From an uncultured Eubacteriales bacterium (GTDB lineage Bacteria; Bacillota; Clostridia; Oscillospirales; Oscillospiraceae), in assembly GCA_900544945.1 (NCBI GenBank), contig UQXG01000073.1, positions 1-11,437 of the forward strand: DNA of 11,437 bases, given 5' to 3'. Below are positions 5,330-11,437 of this stretch, piece by piece; the stretch's first letter is position 1, and every line of letters begins with the position of its first letter. The notes under the pieces are model-generated. The model made no database searches. It saw only the letters and a list, made by a program, of their open reading frames with translations, and was not told where the DNA came from. A program made the position numbers and the translations under genes.

Positions 5330-6097
5330 TCAACGCATCCACAGAAAATCCATAAATTGGGGGATCTGCTTTTCCCAGTCTGCCTCGCAGTGGCCGCCGT
5401 CCGGCTGGCAGTAGACCAGGGTGGCGCCGCCCTTCCGGCGGATTTCCCGGGCAAGACCCTGGTTCCAGCGGTAAGATTGGCTGTTGTCATCCCGGTTTTC
5501 CGGGCCCTGACGGCCCCAGGCCTCCCGGGAGCCCCAGGACAGGTAAACCCGGGTATTGGCGCTGATGGGAGCCATGGCCGCGTCGGTAAAGACTCCCTCC
5601 GGGCAGAAGCCGATGGCACTGGACAGGCAGGCGGCCTTGGAAAACCACCGATTATAGCCCAGTACCCCCCGGATGGCCATCAGGCCGCCCATACTGGAGC
5701 CGGCGATGCCGGTGCATTCCCGGAAGGGAATGGTGGGGAACCGGCCGTCGATGTAGGGCTTCACCCGAGTAATGAGCCAGTCCAGGGTCTCGTCTCCCCT
5801 GGCAGTGAGCTTTCCCGCGTTGTCACCGGCGGCAGGGTAAGGCAGGTACTCTTCCAGCCGCTGGTTGCCGGTATGGCTGCATTCCATGCCCACGACAATC
5901 ATAGGCTTGCTCCAGCCGTCCAGGAATTCCTTCAGCCCCCAGGACTTGCCGTAGGTGGCATCGGAATCAAAGAACAGATTGTGCCCGTCGAAAAAGTACA
6001 TCACCGGGAAACGGCCGCCCTTGCCCTCAGGCAGATAGATGTGCAGGGTGCGGTCGGACTTCCCTGGGGGATAGTAAAATGGCTGCTTGATTACCAT
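5330..6097 (-). CDS. Putative esterase, alpha/beta hydrolase (esterase D/Fes-like)
   Basis: 255-residue protein of the putative esterase family (PF00756 type). It has no signal peptide, so it is probably cytoplasmic. The nucleophile elbow GIAGSSMGGLMA puts the catalytic Ser in the GxSxG motif (GSSMGG, near residue 135). The C-terminal DGGHCEADW supplies the catalytic His, and the early VMYFFDGHNLFF is the typical strand-loop near the oxyanion hole. GGAGG 7 nt before ATG supports the start, and a good promoter lies at 6127-6155. It is co-directional with the Dlt-like operon but separated from it by a strong terminator, so it is a separate transcript. Family relatives hydrolyse acyl or siderophore esters; a role in removing acyl groups is conceivable here but unsupported. 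Confidence 0.88.
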   Translation of the reverse strand: MVIKQPFYYPPGKSDRTLHIYLPEGKGGRFPVMYFFDGHNLFFDSDATYGKSWGLKEFLDGWSKPMIVVGMECSHTGNQRLEEYLPYPAAGDNAGKLTARGDETLDWLITRVKPYIDGRFPTIPFRECTGIAGSSMGGLMAIRGVLGYNRWFSKAACLSSAIGFCPEGVFTDAAMAPISANTRVYLSWGSREAWGRQGPENRDDNSQSYRWNQGLAREIRRKGGATLVYCQPDGGHCEADWEKQIPQFMDFLWMR

Positions 6098-6126
6098 GGG
6101 GCTGCCTCCAGTTTCAGATTGGTGAC

Positions 6127-6155
6127 ATTATAGCACATTTTTCCCAAAATGGAAA
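6127..6155 (-). promoter_or_regulatory. Sigma-A promoter with extended -10 for the esterase gene
   Basis: On the minus strand TTTCCA (6150-6155), 17 bp, TATAAT (6127-6132) preceded by TGC. The predicted start near 6120 leaves a short leader of about 23 nt containing the GGAGG ribosome binding site. Confidence 0.7.
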
Positions 6156-6197
6156 GGGGATGATACGAAAAAGAAAGACCATTGCCGGACTTTTCCG

Positions 6198-6238
6198 CAA
6201 AAAACGGCTCCCCTCAGTGTCCAGGGGAGCCTGTTTTT
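6198..6238. terminator. Strong terminator at the end of the Dlt-like operon
   Basis: GGCTCCCCT (6206-6214) pairs perfectly with AGGGGAGCC (6223-6231), a 9-bp stem with an 8-nt loop. A run of six A on the left reads as TTTTTT on the minus strand straight after the stem and one base. It starts right at the stop codon of the SGNH gene and closes the five-gene operon. Confidence 0.88.
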
Positions 6239-7298
6239 ACAATGCGGGATATTTTTCCCGGAATTGGGTCAGCGGCACGTCCCACTCGCTCTGGTAGCGG
6301 GCATCGCCACGATGGTCGGGCAGGGGCAGAATCTCCTGCAAATCATGGATGAAGGCTTTGGTGAAGATTACCGAGCCTGCCACATTCAGGTGGGAGTCGT
6401 CGCAGTAGTGGTCATCCAGATTCAGTCCCAGCCGCTGGACCTGCTCATAAGTGCAGTAGTTCAGATAGGGAACGCCCCGGGAATCCAGATATGCCTTGGT
6501 GGCATCCCAGCGAACGGCAGAGTGAAAAGCGTGGGAAATGCTGGGCATGAACACGGCCACCACCGGGATTCCCCGCTCTTTGCAGGTTTCGATCATTAAA
6601 TCGTAGTAGTGGATGCTGTACTGGGACATAGGCTCCGGCTCGGCACCGGCGCAGTTCCATAGCTCCGGCACGATGGCGGAAAGAGAACCCGCCCGGGGAA
6701 TGTCGGTCATACCGGCCCCCTTCTGATAGCTGGGATAGTCGGCCTTGACCAGATAGTCCCGGGAGAAATCCGCGTCCGTCAGCTCATTCCACCGGGAGTG
6801 ATAGCGCAGAAGAGGAAACTCCCAGGATAGGTAGGACTGGCTCTTGTCTACGGCGCAGATTTCCCGGATGAGCTGCTCTTTCAGCTTCTTGTCCGGCATA
6901 CATTCTACCACCTTCCGGTGGACAGGCTCAGCTTCGCTTGGCAGCATATCGTCAAACAGGCAGCTGAAATCGCAGACGACCACGGAGGGAGTTTGGTACT
7001 CCAGGGCGTAGAGAAGCTGATAGTAGGCGGTCATGGCAGAGCGGTAGGCCATCCCAAAGTTGAAGCCGGTGACCCCGGCTTCTTCATAGCCCACAATGGG
7101 GGTGTAGCCGTCGTAGAGCTCGCTGGTGCCGATGGCGAGAATATCGATGGAATTGTCAGATGCCCGGGAATAGAGGATGTTCTTGGTATACAGATCATCC
7201 TCCACCGACCAGCGGTAATGGAGCACGCTTTGTGCCGCCGAAAAGCACAGGCAGAACAGCAGCACAAAGGCCACGACCCGAATGATATATTTTTTCAT
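6237..7298 (-). CDS. DltD-like SGNH-fold envelope protein
   Basis: 353-residue, single-pass membrane-anchored protein facing outside, analogous to DltD, which completes acyl transfer from the MBOAT to an envelope polymer. Residues about 5-25 (IIRVVAFVLLFCLCFSAA) form the N-terminal signal anchor. The SGNH block I is IGTSELYDG with nucleophile Ser59. The C-terminal block is CDDSHLNVAGS, giving the Asp300/His303 pair (DxxH). The start is supported by AGGAGAG; the gap from the MBOAT gene is 18 nt. It is the last gene before the operon terminator. The overall sequence is unlike textbook DltD, so I call it DltD-like from fold motifs and context; relatives also occur with other polymer O-acylation MBOATs such as the alginate AlgJ/AlgX type. 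Confidence 0.85.
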   Translation of the reverse strand: MKKYIIRVVAFVLLFCLCFSAAQSVLHYRWSVEDDLYTKNILYSRASDNSIDILAIGTSELYDGYTPIVGYEEAGVTGFNFGMAYRSAMTAYYQLLYALEYQTPSVVVCDFSCLFDDMLPSEAEPVHRKVVECMPDKKLKEQLIREICAVDKSQSYLSWEFPLLRYHSRWNELTDADFSRDYLVKADYPSYQKGAGMTDIPRAGSLSAIVPELWNCAGAEPEPMSQYSIHYYDLMIETCKERGIPVVAVFMPSISHAFHSAVRWDATKAYLDSRGVPYLNYCTYEQVQRLGLNLDDHYCDDSHLNVAGSVIFTKAFIHDLQEILPLPDHRGDARYQSEWDVPLTQFREKYPAL

Positions 7299-7316
7299 AA
7301 AAGAATCTCTCCTGCC

Positions 7317-8834
7317 TCAGAAGCCCTGGTAAATGAAGGAGGCGCTGCTGAATTCCGGGCCGTAAATGCCGAAAATGATGATGGAAAACACCGCCAGCAG
7401 ATACACCGCGTACCGGCAGACAATGTCCTGCTTCATCAGGGTTTCCCTGAGTTTGATCTTGTGCTCGTGGAGAATGTCCACGGCGATCATCAGCAGGATC
7501 CCCAGGTACATGACCCGGATGTTCGCCGCGTCCAGGCCGAAGGCGGTAAGGCTGTCGTCAAAGAGAATGTGAATCTGCCCGGGACTAAAGCGGGCTGCTC
7601 GTCCAAACAGCGTAAAGGCCTGACGCAGGTACCCGGCTCGGATGAAGAACCGACCGAAGGTCAGGATCAGGAAGGTGCGCAGAGTCTGGAACAGCCGCCA
7701 ACTGATGGCACTGTCGCATAAATGCAGCTTCGCCCGAACACGCTTATACCAGGGCCCCAGCAGGGTGGCGGAGGAAACGAAGAAAGCCTGATAGCAGCCG
7801 TAGACCACATAGTTCCAGCCGGTGCCGTGCCAGATGCCTACCAGTACAAAGACGATGACCGAGGCCAGAGTGGCGGAAAACACCTTTTTCAGGTAGGAAT
7901 TTGGAATCTTCTTGGAGAATTTCATCACGGATTTGTTGAGCACGATGGGATAGTACAGGTATTTCTCCATGAATTCGCCCAGGGACATGTGCCATCTCTG
8001 CCAGTATTCGGTGACGCTCCGGGACACCAGCGGAGCCCGGAAGTTTTCCGGCAGCCGGATGTCCAGCACTTCGGAAATGCCCATGATTACATCGATGCCG
8101 CCGGAAAAATCGGCGTAGATCTGAAAGCTGTAGAGCACCATGGCCCAGAACAGGGTAAAGCCCACGGCGGTTTCCTCCCCCAGAATCCCCAGCACCAGAA
8201 TGCCGATCCGGTCGGCGACGACCACCTTCTTGAAGTAGCCCCAGAGGGAACGCTGGATCCCCATAATCATCCGATCGGCATTGGGCTTGTGAATCTGCTG
8301 GAACTGGGGAGCGGTTTTCTTATATAGGTTGATGGGCCCCTGAAGAATGGAGGGGAAATAGGTGATGAAGACGAAATAATTCAGAAAGTTCTTTTCCGCC
8401 GGGTGCTTCTTGTGATAGATATCATTGGCGTAGGCAATCATGGTCAGTGTGAAATAGGAGATGCCGATGGGGCTGACTAGGGTGCTGATCGATAGCCCCC
8501 GGTGGCTGAAAAACAGCCGCACCGCCTCAAAGCTGTCCCGGAAGAATTTGAAGTAGCACAAAATGGCAAGGGACAAAATCACGTCCAGCCAGAAAAATTT
8601 TTTCGCTTTTTCCTTCTGCCCCAGATTCTTCTCGATGAGCAGCCCGGCAAAGAAGGAAATGGCCACGCAGGCGGTGATAATGACCAGAGATTTCAGCCCG
8701 GAGGCGGCCAGAATGAAGAACAGGTTCGCGCACAGAAGGACGATTTTCTGGCCGTTTTTGAACCGGCCGGCCAGATAGTAGGCAATTGCCACGATGGCGG
8801 CAAAGCCCACATAGGCGATAGATTTCAGATCCAT
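7317..8834 (-). CDS. MBOAT-family acyltransferase (DltB/AlgI-like) with C-terminal FIYQGF motif
   Basis: 505-residue polytopic membrane protein that would move an acyl group from the cytoplasmic carrier to the outer face. MBOAT signatures are visible: ISYFTLTMIAYANDIY (125-140), SILQGPINLY (162-171), FQIYADFSGGIDVIMG (237-252), WQRWHMSLGEF (278-288) and LVGIWHGTGWNY (331-342). His336 is in the catalytic position. The protein ends in FIYQGF with Tyr502. A similar aromatic C-terminal motif with a conserved Tyr is found on the microprotein DltX, where the Tyr is reported to carry the acyl group, so this protein may have DltX's function built in. Its start overlaps the upstream hydrolase gene by 10 nt (ATGGATCTGA), implying translational coupling. 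No separate dltX was seen in the operon. Confidence 0.92.
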   Translation of the reverse strand: MDLKSIAYVGFAAIVAIAYYLAGRFKNGQKIVLLCANLFFILAASGLKSLVIITACVAISFFAGLLIEKNLGQKEKAKKFFWLDVILSLAILCYFKFFRDSFEAVRLFFSHRGLSISTLVSPIGISYFTLTMIAYANDIYHKKHPAEKNFLNYFVFITYFPSILQGPINLYKKTAPQFQQIHKPNADRMIMGIQRSLWGYFKKVVVADRIGILVLGILGEETAVGFTLFWAMVLYSFQIYADFSGGIDVIMGISEVLDIRLPENFRAPLVSRSVTEYWQRWHMSLGEFMEKYLYYPIVLNKSVMKFSKKIPNSYLKKVFSATLASVIVFVLVGIWHGTGWNYVVYGCYQAFFVSSATLLGPWYKRVRAKLHLCDSAISWRLFQTLRTFLILTFGRFFIRAGYLRQAFTLFGRAARFSPGQIHILFDDSLTAFGLDAANIRVMYLGILLMIAVDILHEHKIKLRETLMKQDIVCRYAVYLLAVFSIIIFGIYGPEFSSASFIYQGF

Positions 8835-9508
8835 GGATAGTACTTCCTTGCTTTTGAGAAATAATCAGTCAGAGGAGCGGGATCGCCGTGGCCCGGAAAC
8901 AGCAGAATTTCCCCGGGGAGCTTTTGGTAGCTTTCCAGAGTCCCGGCCAGAGCCCTTTGGCTGGCGCCGACGGATTTCAGCTCCATGCCGTTGCCCAGCA
9001 GACTGTCCCCGGAGAACAGATATTTCCCCCGGTACAGGTAGGACATGCCCCCGGGGGAGTGCCCCGGCGTGGCCCAGGCAAGCCAGTCGCCGCCCGGCAG
9101 GGGGGCGGCGGGGGAAGCGGCCAGCCGCACGTCTGCTTGACAGACATAGGGCAGGGGCAGGTTCTTTTTTGCCCAGGCGTACTTTTCTGGGTCGCCGATG
9201 AAGAGCAGGGGAAAATGCACGGTGCTGTTGGGTATCTTTTCCATGCTTTCGGCGCAGACCGCCGAGGCATAAACCCGGCAGGGAAGCTTCTCCCGGAGCC
9301 AGTTGACCCCGGAAATGTGGTCATAGTGCTCATGGGTCAGAAAGACGTGAACCAGTGAAGCTCCCTCCAGGTGGGGAAGCAATTCGTCATCGGCGTGAGG
9401 GTCGATAACCACCGGCTCGTCCCCGGCGGGGATGAGATACATCCGCTCGTCAATCAGCTCGCCCGGAAAGATATGGACATCCCCCGGGGAAAAGGATGGA
9501 GCCTCCAT
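8825..9508 (-). CDS. Metallo-beta-lactamase-fold hydrolase embedded in the Dlt-like operon
   Basis: 227-residue soluble protein of the glyoxalase II-like MBL superfamily. The metal-binding motif THEHYDH (58-64; His59, His61, Asp63, His64) is complete, followed by ATPGHSPGG with His150, FSGDSL with Asp168 and FPGHGDP with His207, the full di-metal ligand set. No signal peptide, so cytoplasmic. ATG follows directly on the carrier protein's stop codon (TGAATG), and the gene overlaps the MBOAT gene by 10 nt, so it is translationally coupled on both sides. Classical dltXABCD has no such gene. Many relatives cleave thioesters; removing wrong or idle acyl groups from the carrier protein is a reasonable inference, but nothing in the sequence proves the substrate. 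Confidence 0.9.
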   Translation of the reverse strand: MEAPSFSPGDVHIFPGELIDERMYLIPAGDEPVVIDPHADDELLPHLEGASLVHVFLTHEHYDHISGVNWLREKLPCRVYASAVCAESMEKIPNSTVHFPLLFIGDPEKYAWAKKNLPLPYVCQADVRLAASPAAPLPGGDWLAWATPGHSPGGMSYLYRGKYLFSGDSLLGNGMELKSVGASQRALAGTLESYQKLPGEILLFPGHGDPAPLTDYFSKARKYYPWI

Positions 9509-9742
9509 TCAGGTCTCGGACTTTTTCTGCTCTACCAGAGCGCAGATGGCGTCCAGATTGTTCAGATTTTCCGGCTCAATGTCGTCGGCATCAATGTAGA
9601 TGTCGAATTCGTCCATCAGGGTGGTGACGATCTGAATCACATCGAAGGATTCCAGAATTTCGTCGTCAATGAGATGCTGCTCCTTCTGAAAGTCCACGTC
9701 GGGACGGATGGACTCCAGCAGCTCCAGAATTTGTTCTTTCAT
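9509..9742 (-). CDS. Acyl carrier protein (DltC-like)
   Basis: 77-residue acidic, helical carrier protein, of normal ACP/DltC length. The phosphopantetheine site is Ser32 in DEILESFDVIQIV, matching the [D/E]-S-[L/F]-[D/G] motif at the start of helix 2. Later segments DEFDIYIDADDIEPENLNNLD (part) fit helix 3. It should be modified by a host PPTase encoded elsewhere and loaded by the adjacent adenylation enzyme. Its ATG lies 1 nt after the stop of the adenylation gene (TGACATG), and the AAGGAG ribosome binding site is inside that gene's end, so the two are coupled and made together. This pairing, plus an MBOAT downstream, is why I call it DltC-like and not the fatty-acid ACP. Confidence 0.9.
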   Translation of the reverse strand: MKEQILELLESIRPDVDFQKEQHLIDDEILESFDVIQIVTTLMDEFDIYIDADDIEPENLNNLDAICALVEQKKSET

Positions 9743-9743
9743 G

Positions 9744-11258
9744 TCAATTCTCCTTAATATACTGCTGCTTCAGCAGCGTTCTGTCGATTTTTCCGTTGAG
9801 ATTGATGGGCATTTCCGCCAGAACCTCGTACCGGTTGGGAATCATATAGGCGGGGAGCTTGCCCTTCAGCTGCTCGGTCAGTGCCTTGGGATCCAACTCG
9901 CCCTCGTAGATGGCCACGATCTTCTGGGTTTTGTGCTCATACAGGCAGCAGCCTCTGCGCACCCCGGGGACGGCTCCCAGAGCCGTCTCGATTTCGCCCA
10001 GCTCAATCCGGTGACCCATGTGCTTGATCTGAGAGTCCTTCCGGGCAAGAAAGACGATCTCGCCGTATTGATTGTACTTGGCCAGGTCGCCGGTACGGTA
10101 AATCCGCTCGTAATAGTTGGGCTGCAAGGGGTTGCGGACGAAGGCCTCCCGGGTTTTCTCCGGGTTATTGAAATAGCCGTGAGCCAAAGAGCAGCCCCGG
10201 ACGCAGATTTCGCCCACGGTCTCCGGCTCGGTGACGAGACGGTCGCCGTCCAGCAGCAGAACCTCTGTATTATTGCAGGCGTAGCCGATGGGAATGGGCT
10301 CGGTGTCCTCAAATTCCCGCTCAATTTTATAGTAGGTGCAGTCGCCGGTGGCCTCGGTGGGGCCGTAGAGGTTGGCAAATTTCACCTGGGGCATGGCTCT
10401 GCGCCACAGATTGAACTGCTTGGTGGGCATGACCTCCCCCAGGAACATGACCTTTTTCAGGGTTTCCGGCTTTTCCTTGTCCAGAGCCCGGAAGTTGACG
10501 ATCATGCACAGAGCCGAGGGCACCCAGTCGATGCAGGTGATTTTTTTGTCGATCAGGAACCGCACCAGCTTCTTGGGCAGGGAGAACAGCTTCCGGGGGA
10601 CAATGTGCATGGTGGCACCGCAGCGCAAAGTGGCGTAGATGTCCTTGACGGAGGCGTCAAAGTAGAAGGGAGTCTGGTTGGCGAAAACCTCGGTTTCGTC
10701 GAATTCGAAGGTCTCGCACCACCACTCGGTAAAATTGATGACGGAGCGATGGCTGACCAGCACGCCCTTGGGTACCCCGGTAGAGCCGGAGGTGAAGATG
10801 GCGTAAACCGGATCTGTATCGATGGAGCGACGCTGCCGGGCCTGGATTTCCTCGGTGCGAACGGCATCATTTGCCAGAAAATCCTCTATGTAGAATACCG
10901 TGCATTCCCGCTTGACTTCCTCGGGCAGCTCGTCACACCGGCGGGTGATCAGGCACTTGGCTCCCAGGGTGTCGATGATCAGCTTCACCCGCTCGTAGGG
11001 CATCTGAATGTCGATGGGCACATAGAAGCCGCCGGTGTAGGCAACGCCCAGGAAGGCCTCGATGACCTCCACGCTCTTATTCATGTACACCAGCACCGGG
11101 GTGCCGATGGCAACCGAATCCAGCAGACCGCCGGCGATTCGCAGAGCGTCCGCCTTCAGCTGAGAAAAGGTGATCTCTCTGGCTTCATCGGTGTAGGCGA
11201 TTTTGCTTCCAAACTGTTTTTCCGTGATTTCCAGATAATCCGCGATATTTTTGATCAT
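9744..11258 (-). CDS. DltA-like amino-acid adenylation enzyme (carrier protein ligase)
   Basis: 504-residue ANL-superfamily ligase, the normal length of DltA. It would activate an amino acid with ATP and load it onto the adjacent carrier protein. Core motifs: FTSGSTGVPKGV (155-166, ATP loop), FDASVKDIY (200-208), NLYGPTEAT (296-304), YRTGD (387-391), GHRIELGEIE (415-424), and NLNGKIDR with catalytic Lys490. No thiolation or condensation domain follows, so it is not an NRPS module. I chose the ATG at 11258 because AAGGAGG (11270-11276) precedes it and MIKNIADYLEITEKQF matches usual family starts; an upstream in-frame TTG (11306) has no good binding site. At the place where DltA has FCGE, with a Cys linked to D-alanine selection, this protein has FLGE (272-275), so the substrate is uncertain. 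First gene of the five-gene operon. Confidence 0.92.
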   Translation of the reverse strand: MIKNIADYLEITEKQFGSKIAYTDEAREITFSQLKADALRIAGGLLDSVAIGTPVLVYMNKSVEVIEAFLGVAYTGGFYVPIDIQMPYERVKLIIDTLGAKCLITRRCDELPEEVKRECTVFYIEDFLANDAVRTEEIQARQRRSIDTDPVYAIFTSGSTGVPKGVLVSHRSVINFTEWWCETFEFDETEVFANQTPFYFDASVKDIYATLRCGATMHIVPRKLFSLPKKLVRFLIDKKITCIDWVPSALCMIVNFRALDKEKPETLKKVMFLGEVMPTKQFNLWRRAMPQVKFANLYGPTEATGDCTYYKIEREFEDTEPIPIGYACNNTEVLLLDGDRLVTEPETVGEICVRGCSLAHGYFNNPEKTREAFVRNPLQPNYYERIYRTGDLAKYNQYGEIVFLARKDSQIKHMGHRIELGEIETALGAVPGVRRGCCLYEHKTQKIVAIYEGELDPKALTEQLKGKLPAYMIPNRYEVLAEMPINLNGKIDRTLLKQQYIKEN

Positions 11259-11269
11259 TCCGATGGATT

Positions 11270-11276
11270 CCTCCTT
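11270..11276 (-). promoter_or_regulatory. Ribosome binding site deciding the adenylation gene start
   Basis: AAGGAGG on the minus strand lies 11 nt before the ATG at 11258. The spacing is a little long, but the match is the best in the region and lies inside any longer reading from the upstream TTG, which argues against that longer start. Confidence 0.7.
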
Positions 11277-11326
11277 GCTTCTTCGTGAGAACTCCCGATA
11301 ATCCAATTTTCCAGGATTTTCAGCTT

Positions 11327-11355
11327 ATTTTATCACAGGAAGTAGGGGTTTGCAA
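11327..11355 (-). promoter_or_regulatory. Sigma-A promoter of the Dlt-like operon
   Basis: On the minus strand TTGCAA (11350-11355), 17 bp, TAAAAT (11327-11332) preceded by TGA, an extended -10. Transcription would start near 11320, about 60 nt before the adenylation gene. No further promoter is obvious within the tightly packed five genes, so this probably drives them all. Confidence 0.7.
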
Positions 11356-11401
11356 GGAGTATCTTTGGGGGATAAGCGTCAAATAAACACAAATGTAACT
11401 T

Positions 11402-11437
11402 AAAAGCCCCGTTATTTGCGTTTCGCAAACAACGGGG
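11402..11437. terminator. Hairpin terminator at the right window edge
   Basis: CCCCGTT (11407-11413) pairs with AACGGGG (11431-11437) and TTTGCG (11415-11420) with CGCAAA (11424-11429), with one A-C mismatch between and a TTT loop. On the minus strand it is followed by CTTTTAAG, so it can end minus-strand transcription entering from beyond the window; any plus-strand U-run lies outside. It insulates the Dlt-like operon from upstream and resembles the terminator at 4806-4845. Confidence 0.7.

Noticed and set aside
9708..11288. Plus-strand open frame of 526 codons
   Set aside because: Antisense to the adenylation enzyme, which has all ANL core motifs; no family motif or ribosome binding site on the plus strand.
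11259..11306. Longer adenylation protein starting at TTG 11306
   Set aside because: No good ribosome binding site before the TTG. The AAGGAGG site lies inside this extension, and the shorter protein starts as the family usually does.

Overview
The window looks like chromosomal DNA of a moderately GC-rich, Gram-positive gut-type Clostridium relative, probably Oscillospiraceae/Ruminococcaceae. The grounds are strong AGGAGG-type ribosome binding sites, sigma-A promoters with TGn-extended -10 boxes, a lipoprotein with an Ala/Thr/Glu/Pro linker, and a Dlt-like envelope-acylation operon. The genus is inference. No rRNA, tRNA, CRISPR array or transposase gene was seen.

Layout. (1) 1-752, minus: 5' part of an amino-acid ABC transporter substrate-binding lipoprotein with its own promoter. 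(2) 949-1542, minus: a cytidylate-kinase-like protein with an excellent promoter. (3) 1811-3586, plus: a Na/Pi cotransporter with a C-terminal PhoU-like domain, preceded by three TTTACA-type direct repeats at 11-bp spacing (a PHO box) and followed by a strong terminator. (4) 3709-3873: a MITE-like foldback element with perfect 20-bp terminal inverted repeats, inserted just before a LysR-family regulator (3895-4803). (5) 4888-5157, minus: three tandem genes, missed by ordinary ORF length cut-offs, each encoding a 20-residue peptide and each with its own near-identical ribosome binding site. They share a C-terminal Y-x-T-F-[K/R] motif. They sit behind their own promoter and share a bidirectional terminator with the LysR gene. 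(6) 5330-6097, minus: a putative esterase with its own promoter. (7) 6237-11258, minus: a five-gene Dlt-like operon of adenylation enzyme, acyl carrier protein, metallo-beta-lactamase-fold hydrolase, MBOAT acyltransferase and SGNH/DltD-like protein.

How the genes may work together. By analogy with DltABCD, the adenylation enzyme would load an amino acid onto the carrier protein. The MBOAT would pass the acyl group across the membrane, probably through the tyrosine of its C-terminal FIYQGF motif (the job of DltX in classical systems). The SGNH protein would place it on an envelope polymer. The operon differs from classical dlt in carrying a hydrolase gene, in gene order, and apparently in the adenylation pocket, so the acyl group may not be D-alanine. 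The peptide trio is the most novel item: it matches no family I know, and its link to the flanking genes is only positional.
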